Assembly: GCA_029267445.1 (NCBI GenBank)
Contig: JAJUIU010000023.1
Location: forward strand, 1 to 47,108
DNA from: Rhodospirillaceae bacterium
GTDB lineage: Bacteria > Pseudomonadota > Alphaproteobacteria > Azospirillales > Azospirillaceae
Length of the DNA: 47,108 nt
Reading direction: 5' to 3'
Shown here: positions 32,259 through 40,112 of the stretch, piece by piece
Numbering within the stretch: position 1 is the stretch's first letter
How the letters are laid out: each line of letters starts with the position of its first letter
The notes under the pieces: model-generated
What the model was told of the DNA's origin: nothing
What the model saw: the letters and a program-made list of their open reading frames with translations, nothing else
Database searches by the model: none
Made by a program: the position numbers and the translations under genes

Positions 32259-32405
32259 TCAGAAGATCTGGCCCAGGCTGAGCACCATCACGAGGCCGGC
32301 GGCCAGGGCCGGGATGATCTCGGCACCCGGAACGAAGTCCATGATGCGGGCGCCGAAGGTGGTGGAAGCGGCGTTGGCGGCGATGGTGGCGGCGGTGGTG
32401 GTCAT
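32259..32405 (-). CDS. 48-aa small membrane-associated protein (unrecognised)
   Basis: Not a family I recognise. The product starts MTTTAATIAANAASTTFGAR and contains one hydrophobic helix (about 28-47, EIIPALAAGLVMVLSLGQIF). A good ribosome site (GGAG, seven bases before the ATG), a clean stop and its own strong terminator argue that it is a real, independently transcribed gene. The N-terminal half is rich in Thr and Ala. No signal-peptidase site is evident, so a single-helix membrane protein is likely. Confidence 0.62.
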   Translation of the reverse strand: MTTTAATIAANAASTTFGARIMDFVPGAEIIPALAAGLVMVLSLGQIF

Positions 32406-32603
32406 GGTCGTCTCCGGTCGTCCAGGGGTCGAATTCGTCTTCGTCCCTACCTTTGCAGACCGCGTGCCAAGTCCGGACCATGGCGGAAATCCTCAGGTTC
32501 GCACGACGCCGCCGCGATTCCGGCGGCTGGCCGCACCACGCGGTGGCGAAATTCGCCATCCGGTGGCGTTGGCCGCCAACCGTGGTCCGGGTAGAGTGGC
32601 TGG

Positions 32604-33443
32604 ATGCCCACGCACCCGCCCCTGCCGCCGCTGGTCGACGGTTCCGCCATTCGCGGCAGCCGCCCCATGGGCGCCGGCCATGCCGGACCCATCCTGCTGC
32701 TGGACCTGGCGGACGGGCGGCGCGCCGTGGCGAAGACGGGGCCGGGCCTGGAGCTCGAGGCCGCGATGCTGCGCGACCTTGCCGACGCGGGCTGGCCTGT
32801 GCCGCCGGTCTGGCATGCCGAACCCGGCCTGCTGGTGATGGCCCATGTCGAGGGCGGCGGACGGCTGGACGCGCGCGCGCAGGAACACGCGGCCGAACTG
32901 CTGGGCCGGCTGCACGGTGTCGCCGCCCCCGCCTATGGCTACGGCTATGACACCAGCATCGGCCCGCTGGCCCAGCCGAACCCGCGTACGGACAATTGGT
33001 ACACGTTCTTCGCGGAGCACCGGCTTTTGCACCTGGCGCGCGTCGCGCGGGACGAGGGGGCCGTGGACGCGCCGTTCGTGAGGGGCGTGGAGCGGCTGGC
33101 CGGGCGACTGCCGGAGCTGCTGGGGCCGCCCGCCCCGCCGGCGCTGATCCATGGCGATCTCTGGACCGGGAACGTGCTGGCGCGGGACGGGCGCATCGCC
33201 GCCTTCATCGACCCGGCGATCCATTGGGCGGACCCGGAGGTGGAACTGGCCTTCACCACCCTGTTCGGCACCTTCGGCGAGCCGTTCTTCCGCCGCTATG
33301 GGGAGATCAGGCCGCTGCGGCCGGGGTTCCAGGATGTGCGGCGGCCCGTCTACAACCTGTACCCGCTGCTGGTGCATGTCCGTATCTATGGCGGCGGCTA
33401 TGTCGCCCAGGCCGCCGCCGTGCTGCGCCGCTTCGCCGGCTGA
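32604..33443 (+). CDS. Fructosamine kinase family protein
   Basis: 279-aa kinase of the fructosamine-3-kinase/aminoglycoside phosphotransferase fold; bacterial members phosphorylate ribulosamines or fructosamines on glycated proteins (deglycation). Catalytic loop HGDLWTGN (183-190), metal-binding FIDPAIHWADPEVELAF (201-217), and the C-terminal NLYPLLVHVRIYGGGYV are family hallmarks. ATG at 32604 follows a short gap after the 48-aa gene's promoter. Its C terminus lies three bases from the end of the convergent DUF6491 gene. Confidence 0.92.
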   Translation: MPTHPPLPPLVDGSAIRGSRPMGAGHAGPILLLDLADGRRAVAKTGPGLELEAAMLRDLADAGWPVPPVWHAEPGLLVMAHVEGGGRLDARAQEHAAELLGRLHGVAAPAYGYGYDTSIGPLAQPNPRTDNWYTFFAEHRLLHLARVARDEGAVDAPFVRGVERLAGRLPELLGPPAPPALIHGDLWTGNVLARDGRIAAFIDPAIHWADPEVELAFTTLFGTFGEPFFRRYGEIRPLRPGFQDVRRPVYNLYPLLVHVRIYGGGYVAQAAAVLRRFAG

Positions 33444-33446
33444 ACC

Positions 33447-33842
33447 TCAGCCCCGCTTTTCGGCGAGCGCGTCCGCCTCGGCCTTGGTGATGGGGGTGAT
33501 CGCCTCGATCGCGCAGACGGCCCCGACACCCTGCCGTTCGATCACCCGGAGCGTGTCGGAGCGGCACAGGCGGTTGATCGAGGTCTCGTGCGCGAAGCCG
33601 TTGAAGCGGATGCCGGGGCAGCTGTTGATCAGCGTGATCTTCCGGTCCTCCTGCCCGCCCTTCATGCGGACCAGGATGGTGCGGCTGTCGATCACCTCGG
33701 TCCGGTCGATCTGGGTCAGCGGGATGCAGAATTCGCCCTTGTCGGCCGGAGTGGCCGGGGTGTCCCGGGCCAGCGCCCCGGCGGGCGGCAGGCAGGCGGC
33801 GAACGCGATGGCGGCGATCAGGCGGGCGGGCGGGATCCTCAT
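33447..33842 (-). CDS. DUF6491 family exported protein
   Basis: 131 aa with a signal peptide (about 1-26). Mature region has four cysteines (39, 75, 93, 110) set as in DUF6491: GEFCIPLTQIDRTEVIDSRTILVRMKGGQEDRKITLINSCPG and ETSINRLCRSDTLRVIE, with a closing cysteine in AVCAIEAITPITKAEADAL. Two disulfides are expected in the periplasm. No function is known. It is 39 bp from the SDR gene on the same strand and probably cotranscribed. Confidence 0.82.
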   Translation of the reverse strand: MRIPPARLIAAIAFAACLPPAGALARDTPATPADKGEFCIPLTQIDRTEVIDSRTILVRMKGGQEDRKITLINSCPGIRFNGFAHETSINRLCRSDTLRVIERQGVGAVCAIEAITPITKAEADALAEKRG

Positions 33843-33880
33843 GCTCGGTCCTCCGATGGCAGTGCCCCTTGCCGGCGACT

Positions 33881-34852
33881 CTAGTGCCGCCGGGCCCGGC
33901 CCGCAACGGCAAGCGCCGCGAGGCCGGCCGCCCCCGCCACGGCCCAGCTGGGCACGGAGCCCAGGCCGCGCCGCGCCCCGCCCCCGGCCTTCAGCCGGTC
34001 TGGCGGCGGGCCGAACAGGTTGCCGGGATCGTTCCGCCCCGGCTCCGCCCGCGACAGGGCGAAACGCACCCCCTGGAACATGGCGCCACCCAACAGGTCC
34101 GGCGCCAGGGCGTAGGCGATGCGGCCGAGGACCGGCATCAGACCGACGGACGCCGTTCCGCGCGGTCGCAGTGCCACGTCCACCATCACCCCAGCCACGG
34201 TTTCCGGCCGCTGCATGGGCCCGGCGACGTTCAGGCTGCGACGGGTGTAGTTCCCGAAATGGGCCAGCCCCGGCGTGTCGACGAAGTAGGGATAGACCGC
34301 GGCGACATGGATGTCCGGGAAGCGGCGCATGTCCTGGCGCAGCGCCTCCGTCAGCCCGCGCAGGCCGAACTTGGCGGCGGTGTAGGAGGCGGCCAGGGGC
34401 GGTGCGGTCCAGGACCCCACGGACGCCGTGTTGATCAGCACGCCCCGCCCCCGGTCGATGAAGTGCGGGATCACCGCATGGGCGCCGTGCAGCGCGCCCA
34501 TGAGGTTCGTCTCCAGCACCCGCCGGTGGGCGGCCAGCGGCACCTCCTCGAACCAGCCCACGGCGCCGATGCCGGCATTGTTGATCCAGACGTCGATGCC
34601 GCCGAAGGCGTCGATGGCGGCATCCACGAGATGGCGGATCGAGCCGGGATCGGTCACGTCGGCCGGTACTGCCAGCCCGTCGCCCCCGGCTTCGCGGCAT
34701 TCGCGGACGACATCCTCCAGCATGTCCCCCCGGCGGGCCGCGACCACCACGTTCGCCCCCCGCCGCGCGAAGGCGCGGGCGGTGGCCCGGCCGATGCCGC
34801 TGGAGGCGCCGCAGATGACGACGGTGGCGTCCTGGAGGGTGCGGAGGGACAT
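33881..34852 (-). CDS. SDR family oxidoreductase with C-terminal membrane-anchor-like extension
   Basis: 323 aa. Classical SDR core with cofactor loop GASSGIG (15-21), NNAG (91-94) and S144-Y157-K161. Arg40-Arg41 after the second strand suggests NADP(H). Beyond the core (about residue 260 onward) is an extension ending in the hydrophobic stretch WAVAGAAGLAALAVAG and RARRH, probably a tail anchor. Similar long SDRs occur in Azospirillum-like genomes, with unknown substrate. Divergent from udgX with 54 bp between the ATGs. Confidence 0.9.
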   Translation of the reverse strand: MSLRTLQDATVVICGASSGIGRATARAFARRGANVVVAARRGDMLEDVVRECREAGGDGLAVPADVTDPGSIRHLVDAAIDAFGGIDVWINNAGIGAVGWFEEVPLAAHRRVLETNLMGALHGAHAVIPHFIDRGRGVLINTASVGSWTAPPLAASYTAAKFGLRGLTEALRQDMRRFPDIHVAAVYPYFVDTPGLAHFGNYTRRSLNVAGPMQRPETVAGVMVDVALRPRGTASVGLMPVLGRIAYALAPDLLGGAMFQGVRFALSRAEPGRNDPGNLFGPPPDRLKAGGGARRGLGSVPSWAVAGAAGLAALAVAGRARRH

Positions 34853-34906
34853 CGAAGCTTCTCCCCGGTTGCTGATCGGCAGGACCAACAGACGGGGACC
34901 CGATCC

Positions 34907-35584
34907 ATGCCGCCGCGCCAGCCGCCGGACAGCGCCGCCCGCCACCTTCCGGCCGACCCGGCGGAGCGGACCATCCCCACGCTGCGCCGCCTCGCCGCCG
35001 GCTGCACCGCCTGCCCACTGCATCTGACGGGCACGCAGACCGTGTTCGGCGAAGGGCCGGAGCGGGCGCCGGTGATGTTCGTGGGTGAGCAGCCGGGCGA
35101 CATGGAGGACGAGAAGGGCCGGCCGTTCGTGGGGCCGGCGGGCCAGCTGCTGGACCGCGCGCTGGCGGATGCCGGTGTGGACCGGTCCAAGGTCTACGTC
35201 ACCAACACGGTGAAGCACTTCAAATGGGTCCGGAAGGGGCGGCGGCGCGTGCATGAGAAGCCGGGGCGGCTGGAGATCCTGGCCTGCGTGCCCTGGCTGG
35301 AGGCGGAGATCGCGGCCGTGGCGCCCGCCGGGATCGTCTGTCTGGGCGCCACCGCCGCGCAGGCCCTGATCAACAAGGAGTTCAAGGTGACGGAAGGACG
35401 GGGGGAGTTCCTGCGCACCCCGCTGGCGGGCTGGATCATGGCGACGGTGCACCCGTCCTCCCTGCTGCGGATCGAGGATCAGGCCATGCGGGAGGCGGCG
35501 TTCCTCCGCTTCGTCGGCGACCTCGCCCGCGTGGCCGAGCATGTCGCGGGGGAGGGGCGGCCCGCGGTCGGGGAAGCGGGCTGA
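34907..35584 (+). CDS. udgX: UdgX-type uracil-DNA glycosylase (Fe-S, covalent uracil-binding)
   Basis: 225 aa. Motif A GEQPGDMEDEKGRPFVGPAGQ (60-80); iron-sulfur cysteines 33, 36, 127 and 145; and, before HEKP, the R-loop KGRRRVH (110-116), which carries the catalytic H116 that in UdgX of Mycobacterium smegmatis forms a covalent bond to the abasic sugar. C-terminal motif VHPSSLLR. UdgX therefore binds uracil-DNA irreversibly instead of turning over. Start chosen at 34907 (MPPRQPPDS); no strong ribosome site. Confidence 0.9.
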   Translation: MPPRQPPDSAARHLPADPAERTIPTLRRLAAGCTACPLHLTGTQTVFGEGPERAPVMFVGEQPGDMEDEKGRPFVGPAGQLLDRALADAGVDRSKVYVTNTVKHFKWVRKGRRRVHEKPGRLEILACVPWLEAEIAAVAPAGIVCLGATAAQALINKEFKVTEGRGEFLRTPLAGWIMATVHPSSLLRIEDQAMREAAFLRFVGDLARVAEHVAGEGRPAVGEAG

Positions 35585-35872
35585 AACCGTTCGGCGGCCG
35601 ACAGGTTCGGTTGGCACACTGGCGTGTTGTTGCAGAATTGTGACGTTATGGGGCGAAGAAGCGGAACGCTTTACTGCGCACTGGCGCCCGGAAACGTAAC
35701 GATTATTCTCGCGCCGTTAACAGCTGGCGGTTCGGGGCGGGCGCCCTCGGGGCCCGAGACGGCCACGCCGCTATTCTTGGAACCTGAACCCGGACCCGAT
35801 CCGGGACGGTCCCCTGGGCCGGCGGTCATCCGCCGGCTTTTTTCTTTCCGGGTGACCGTGTCCGGCACCGCC
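35585..35872 (+). other. Intergenic region ending in a strong terminator; possible small RNA
   Basis: 288 bp without a credible ORF. A perfect GCCGGCGG (35818-35825) / CCGCCGGC (35830-35837) hairpin followed by TTTTTT (35838-35843) terminates transcription on the plus strand, 230 bp after udgX. The intervening DNA is less GC-rich (35630-35720) and carries a CCCGG-ACCCGAT-CCGGG hairpin before the terminator. Either a long udgX 3' UTR or an independent small RNA; no promoter was identified with confidence. Confidence 0.4.
35818..35843 (+). terminator. Strong intrinsic terminator
   Basis: Eight-bp perfect stem GCCGGCGG / CCGCCGGC with a TCAT tetraloop and six T residues. Transcription stops just before the end of the convergent radical SAM gene (stop at 35873). 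Confidence 0.9.
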
Positions 35873-36829
35873 TCACTTGGCGCTGCAGCTCGCCCCACCC
35901 AGGACGCAGAACTTGGCGCAGTGCGGATGGTTCAGCTGAACCCCGCCGGACGCGTCGGCCAGGGTGGCGCCCAGTTCGAACCGCGGCTCGTAGGGCAACA
36001 GCGTGCAGGCGACGACGGCCGGCCTTTCCGCCCCCTTGCGCTTCACCACCATGCGGCTGGTGGCGCACATCATCTCGTCCGGGCGCTTGTCCAGGATGCC
36101 CCAGCAGGCCTCCGTGATCTCCGGCACGTCCACCCGCGCGTCCATCTCGGGGAACAGCACCAGTCGGGCCGGGTCCTCCACATCGACGGCGATGCCATGC
36201 TCGGCGAACAGGCGGGCGTAGCCGGCGCGCATCTGCGCCAGGCTTTCGCCGGACAGGCCACGGCCGGCGACGGCGAGGTCGAAGCCGTTGCGCGACAGCC
36301 AGGAGAGGCCCTTCAGCATCGGCTCCCACGTGCGCGGGCCCCGTTCCGCCTCGTGCACGGCCTTGCCGTAATGGTCGACGGACACCCGCAGCGCGAGCCG
36401 CGCGCCGTAGCGGGCCTTGAGGTCCAGCAGGGCGGCCTGGTGCCGCTGCATCGGCCGCATGGCGTTGGTCAGCACCAGCGCCCGGAAGCCGCCGGCCAGG
36501 ATGTCCTCCAGGATGCCCAGGATGTCCGGGTTCATGAAGGGCTCGCCCCCGGTGAGCCCGATCTCCGTCGTGCCGAGGCCGTCGCGCGCGATCTCGTCCA
36601 GGTAATCCCGGACCTCCGCCCGACGGATATAGGCCAGCGCGTCGTTCCGGGGGCTGGATTCGATGTAGCAGTTGACGCAGGCGATGTTGCAGAGGGTGCC
36701 GGTGTTGATCCAGAGCGTCTCCAGGACCTTCAGCGCGACGGAGGCGCGTTTCTCGCCTTTGGCGGTGATGAAGGGATCGCGGAACTTGGCGGGATCGAGC
36801 GGCTTCGGCAGCGGTGCGGCGAGTGTCAT
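35873..36829 (-). CDS. Radical SAM protein with C-terminal cysteine cluster (SPASM/Twitch-like)
   Basis: 318 aa. Radical SAM motif CNIACVNC (C47, C51, C54), GGEPFMNPD (ligand loop), and LTNAMRP. A C-terminal HPHCAKFCVLGGASC (C304, C308, C315) plus an upstream VVACT (C near 272) suggests an additional iron-sulfur cluster as in SPASM/Twitch enzymes. Substrate not inferable; the divergent methyltransferase-type gene (174 bp away) may act in the same pathway. The ATG at 36829 starts MTLAAPLP; an in-frame ATG 16 codons earlier (36877) is the alternative. Confidence 0.85.
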   Translation of the reverse strand: MTLAAPLPKPLDPAKFRDPFITAKGEKRASVALKVLETLWINTGTLCNIACVNCYIESSPRNDALAYIRRAEVRDYLDEIARDGLGTTEIGLTGGEPFMNPDILGILEDILAGGFRALVLTNAMRPMQRHQAALLDLKARYGARLALRVSVDHYGKAVHEAERGPRTWEPMLKGLSWLSRNGFDLAVAGRGLSGESLAQMRAGYARLFAEHGIAVDVEDPARLVLFPEMDARVDVPEITEACWGILDKRPDEMMCATSRMVVKRKGAERPAVVACTLLPYEPRFELGATLADASGGVQLNHPHCAKFCVLGGASCSAK

Positions 36830-37002
36830 CGGGGTCCGGGCGTTGCGGCGTCGGCTTTGCGGCGTCGACAACGACATTACCGCAAACGGTGGCGTTTCAA
36901 TGCCTCTTCCGGTGCCGCTCACCACGACGTGAACGGCGTCGGTCGTCCGTGATCGCCCGCCGGATTTTGCCGAGCGGCACCGGGGCGTGTTAGCGTCCCG
37001 GC

Positions 37003-37752
37003 ATGTACAGCGACGTCGTCGACCTCCGCCATTTCTACGATGGCAGCCTGGGACAGGTGGTGCGCCGCCTGATCCGGCGCCGCATGCGCGAGCTGTGGCC
37101 GGACGTGACCGGGCAGCGCGTGCTGGGCCTGGGCTACGCCACACCCTTTCTGCGCCCCTTCCGGGACGAGGCGGAGCGGGTGATGGCGGTGATGCCGGCG
37201 AGCCAGGGTGTCGTCTTCTGGCCGCAGGAGGGGCCGGGACTGGTGGCCCTGTCGGACGAGGCGGAACTGCCGTTGCCGGACATGTGCGTCGACCGGGTGC
37301 TGCTGGTCCATGGGCTGGAATACACCGAGCATCTGAAGCCAATGATGCGGGAGATCTGGCGCGTCATGGCGGGCGGCGGGCGCCTGATCGCCGTGGTGCC
37401 GAACCGTCGCGGCATCTGGGCGCGGACCGACCGGACGCCGTTCGGGCACGGCGTGCCCTATTCCTCCTCCCAGCTGCGGCACCTGTTGCGGGCCAACATG
37501 TTCGTGCCGGAGCGGGAGACCTGCGCCCTGTTCATGCCGCCGGTCCAGTCGCGCTTCCTGCTGACCGGTGCGGGCGCCTGGGAGACGGTGGGGGAGCGCT
37601 GGTTCCGGGCCTTCGCCGGGGTGCACATGATCGAGGCGTCCAAGCAGATCTACGCCAACGCCGCGCGCGAGAAGCGCAAGGCGCGGCGCGGCCTGCTGGC
37701 CCCGGCGGCCCAGCCGGCCTTCAGCCGGGCGGCGGAGCGGCGGGAGGCTTAG
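37003..37752 (+). CDS. Class I SAM-dependent methyltransferase
   Basis: 249 aa. N-terminal YSDVVDLRHFYDGSLGQVVRRLIRRRMRELW helix pair, then motif I-like VLGLGYATPFL, and motif IV region LPLPDMCVDRVLLVHGLEYTEHLKPMMREIWRVMAGGGRLIAVVPNRRGIWAR, which is characteristic of a proteobacterial methyltransferase family often found beside glyoxalase II or other housekeeping genes. Substrate unknown. The C terminus is a basic helix without membrane segment. Convergent overlap of four bases with the end of the EamA gene. Confidence 0.85.
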   Translation: MYSDVVDLRHFYDGSLGQVVRRLIRRRMRELWPDVTGQRVLGLGYATPFLRPFRDEAERVMAVMPASQGVVFWPQEGPGLVALSDEAELPLPDMCVDRVLLVHGLEYTEHLKPMMREIWRVMAGGGRLIAVVPNRRGIWARTDRTPFGHGVPYSSSQLRHLLRANMFVPERETCALFMPPVQSRFLLTGAGAWETVGERWFRAFAGVHMIEASKQIYANAAREKRKARRGLLAPAAQPAFSRAAERREA

Positions 37753-38645
37753 CGCTTGGCCAGCCCGCGCCCGGCGACCACCGCACCGCCGACGATGAGC
37801 AGCCCCGCCGCCAGCACCGGCCAGGTCAGGGCGGCGTCGCCCGCGACGATCAGCAGGGCCGTGGACAACAGCGGTGTCGCGTAGCTGAGGGCGCCCAGGG
37901 TCTGGATGTCGCCGCGCTTCACCCCGTGGTCCCAGACGAAGAAGGCGGCCCCCACGGGGCCCAGCCCCATGGCCAGCACCACCGCCCAGCCCCAGCCCTT
38001 CGGCCAGACCGTCGTCTCGAAGGCGAGATGGCAGAGGGCCGCCAGCGCCGACGTGGCGAGGCAGAAGCCGATGACGCTCTCCGTCGGCACCGCGCCGAAC
38101 CGGCGGGACAGCACGGAATAGGCGGCCCAGGTGACGGCGCAGCCGAGGGCCGCAAGGTATCCCGTCAGGTACTCCGCCCGCACGCTCAGGCCCGCACCGC
38201 CCGTGACCAGCAGCAGGGTCCCGGCCAGCCCCGCCACCGCGCCCAGAAGCTGCGGCCGGCCCAGGCGCTCGCCCGGCAGCAGGCCCGCGAACAGAACGAT
38301 CAGCAGCGGCCAGAGATAGTTGATCAGGTTCGCCTCGACCGCCGGGGCGGTCTGGAGGGCGAGGAAGTAGAGGAAATGGTACCCGAACAGGCCGCCGATC
38401 CCGAGCGCCCAGACCGCCGGCGGCTGGCGCAGCGCCGCCCAGGGCGACCGCCCCCGCGCCGCCTGCACGGCGAGCCCGGTCAATCCGCCGACGCCGAACG
38501 CCATGGCGACGAGCTGGAACGGCGGGATCGGTCCCGCCAGCCGCGTCAGCAGCGCCAGCGTCGCCCACATCAGGATGGCGCTGCCGCCGATCAGGGTGGC
38601 GCGGCGGATGCCGGCGGCATCGGAAAGGACGGGTGCTGTGCTCAT
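37749..38645 (-). CDS. DMT superfamily (EamA) transporter, YddG-like exporter
   Basis: 298 aa with ten predicted membrane helices arranged as two EamA repeats (about 15-140 and 155-293). Conserved text: GLFGYHFLYFLALQTAPAVEANLINYLWPLLIVLFAGLL in repeat one and SRRFGAVPTESVIGF, GPVGAAFFVWDHGVKRGDIQTLGALSYATPLLSTALLI in repeat two. 'NYLWP' and 'WDHGVKRGDIQTLG' are typical of the YddG aromatic amino-acid exporter branch, but substrate is a guess. Transcribed toward the methyltransferase end. Confidence 0.92.
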   Translation of the reverse strand: MSTAPVLSDAAGIRRATLIGGSAILMWATLALLTRLAGPIPPFQLVAMAFGVGGLTGLAVQAARGRSPWAALRQPPAVWALGIGGLFGYHFLYFLALQTAPAVEANLINYLWPLLIVLFAGLLPGERLGRPQLLGAVAGLAGTLLLVTGGAGLSVRAEYLTGYLAALGCAVTWAAYSVLSRRFGAVPTESVIGFCLATSALAALCHLAFETTVWPKGWGWAVVLAMGLGPVGAAFFVWDHGVKRGDIQTLGALSYATPLLSTALLIVAGDAALTWPVLAAGLLIVGGAVVAGRGLAKR

Positions 38646-38735
38646 GGCCCGGCTTGGTAGCGCCGGCGGAGAGGACGCTCAAGTGCCGGCCGTCACATGG
38701 CTGGCCCGCCCAGGCACCGGACCCAGGCGGGGAAT

Positions 38736-39188
38736 TCAGGCGCCGAACCGCCGCCCCCAGGCGAGGCGGAGCACCTCCAGCATGGGCGCCCAGTCGACCA
38801 GCGCCTCCCACGCGTCACGCGTCGCCCAGCGGGCCGCCAGCGCGTCGTCGCCGGCGACCGGCTCGCCCTCGACCCACTCCGCCACCACCTCCACGATCGT
38901 GTAGTGGAAGGCCACGCGGCCGTCGGCGTCGCGCTCGATATTGTCCACGGCGGTGAGCACGCCCGTCGGGCGGCAGACCACCCCCGCCTCCTCCCGCACC
39001 TCGCGGAAGGCGGTGTCGAACAGGGTTTCGCCCAGCTCCTGCCGCCCGCCGGGCAAGCTCCACCGCCCCTCGCCCGGCGGCTTGGCCCGGCGGATCAGCA
39101 ACAGCGCGTCGCCCTTCCAGACGACGACGCCCACGCCGACGCGGGGGTGGCCGGGATGGCCCTGCTGTGCTGGGGTGGAGGTGGACAT
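38736..39188 (-). CDS. Nudix hydrolase
   Basis: 150 aa. Perfect Nudix box G48-x5-E54-x7-R62-E-V-x-E-E-x-G-V70 inside PGGRQELGETLFDTAFREVREEAGVV, preceded by the typical VGVGVVVWKGDALLLIRRAKPPGEGRWSLPGG. Family members sanitise ADP-ribose or oxidised nucleotides; the substrate cannot be read from the sequence (ADP-ribose pyrophosphatase-like features such as R-x-x-K-x-P-G-x-G-x-W are present). ATG at 39188. Lies downstream of phaB on the same strand, 109 bp apart. Confidence 0.92.
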   Translation of the reverse strand: MSTSTPAQQGHPGHPRVGVGVVVWKGDALLLIRRAKPPGEGRWSLPGGRQELGETLFDTAFREVREEAGVVCRPTGVLTAVDNIERDADGRVAFHYTIVEVVAEWVEGEPVAGDDALAARWATRDAWEALVDWAPMLEVLRLAWGRRFGA

Positions 39189-39243
39189 TCGGGAATTGGT
39201 AGCGGTGCGCGCCACCGCCCCGCAAGGGTGGGCACGAACGCCA

Positions 39244-39271
39244 ACGGCCCCCGGGTCGCCCCGGAGGCCGT
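39244..39271 (-). terminator. Hairpin downstream of phaB (probable terminator)
   Basis: ACGGCC (39244-39249) / GGCCGT (39266-39271) with further GC pairs inside, between phaB (stop at 39298) and the Nudix gene. No proper T-tract follows on the minus strand. Confidence 0.4.
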
Positions 39272-39297
39272 CGCGGCGTCCACCGGGGCGGACGGGA

Positions 39298-40020
39298 TCA
39301 GTACATGTGCTGGCCACCGTTGATGGACAGGGTGGAGCCGGTGATGAAGCCGGCGTCGTCCGCCACCAGGAACAGCACGCCGCGCGCGATCTCGTCGGCC
39401 TTGCCCAGCCGACCGACCGGCACCTTGGCGACGATCTTCTCCAGCACGTTCGGCGGCACGGCGCGGACCATGTCCGTGTCGATGTAGCCGGGCGCGATGG
39501 CGTTCACGGTGATCCCCTTGGCCGCACCTTCCTGGGCCAGCGCCTTGGTGAAGCCATGGATGCCGGACTTGGCCGCGGCGTAATTGACCTGCCCGTACTG
39601 GCCGGCCTGCCCGTTGATGGAGCCGATATTGACGATGCGGCCGAAGCTGCGCTCCCGCATGCCCTCGATCACCGCCCGGCACATATTGAAGCAGGAGGTG
39701 AGGTTGGTCTGGATCACCTCGTTCCACTGCTCGTAGGTCATGCGGTGGATGGTGGTGTCACGGGTGATGCCGGCGTTGTTGACCAGCACGTCCACGGGGC
39801 CCAGGTCGGCCTCGATCTGTTTGATGCCGTTGGCGCAGGCCGCGAAGTCGGAGACGTCGAACTTGTAGACGCCGATCCCGGTGCGCTGGCTGAACTCCCG
39901 CGCCCTTTCGTCGTTGCCGGCATAATTCGCCGCCACCTTGTATCCGGCGTTCTTCAGCCCGACGGAGATCGCCTCGCCGATGCCGCGGGTGCCGCCGGTG
40001 ACCACTGCTACGCGTGCCAT
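39298..40020 (-). CDS. phaB: Acetoacetyl-CoA reductase
   Basis: 240-aa SDR that reduces acetoacetyl-CoA to (R)-3-hydroxybutyryl-CoA with NADPH for polyhydroxybutyrate synthesis. Cofactor loop TGGTRGIG (8-15), NNAG (81-84), S134-Y147-K151, and the PhaB-specific MTYEQWNEVIQTNLTSCFNMCRAVIEGMRERSFGRIVNIGSINGQAGQYGQVNYAAAKSG. Downstream of phaA with a 92-bp gap holding a large hairpin. PHA synthase (phaC) is not in the window. Confidence 0.96.
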   Translation of the reverse strand: MARVAVVTGGTRGIGEAISVGLKNAGYKVAANYAGNDERAREFSQRTGIGVYKFDVSDFAACANGIKQIEADLGPVDVLVNNAGITRDTTIHRMTYEQWNEVIQTNLTSCFNMCRAVIEGMRERSFGRIVNIGSINGQAGQYGQVNYAAAKSGIHGFTKALAQEGAAKGITVNAIAPGYIDTDMVRAVPPNVLEKIVAKVPVGRLGKADEIARGVLFLVADDAGFITGSTLSINGGQHMY

Positions 40021-40067
40021 GTTGTTTCCCCCCAGTTTTGATTCTCAAGGTTGCGCTGGCTGAAACA

Positions 40068-40106
40068 GATCGCCCCGGCCCTCTTTCCGGGGGGGCCGGG
40101 GCGATC
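40068..40106 (-). promoter_or_regulatory. Large hairpin in the phaA-phaB gap
   Basis: Perfect 13-bp inverted repeat GATCGCCCCGGCC (40068-40080) / GGCCGGGGCGATC (40094-40106) with a 13-nt loop, six bp after the phaA stop codon. The minus strand has no U-tract behind it, so it may stabilise or attenuate the bicistronic mRNA. Confidence 0.6.
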
Positions 40107-40112
40107 CGAAGG

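Noticed and set aside
35624-36952. 442-aa plus-strand frame antisense to the radical SAM gene
   Set aside because: The radical SAM motif CNIACVNC on the minus strand fixes the coding strand; the plus frame also crosses a strong terminator.
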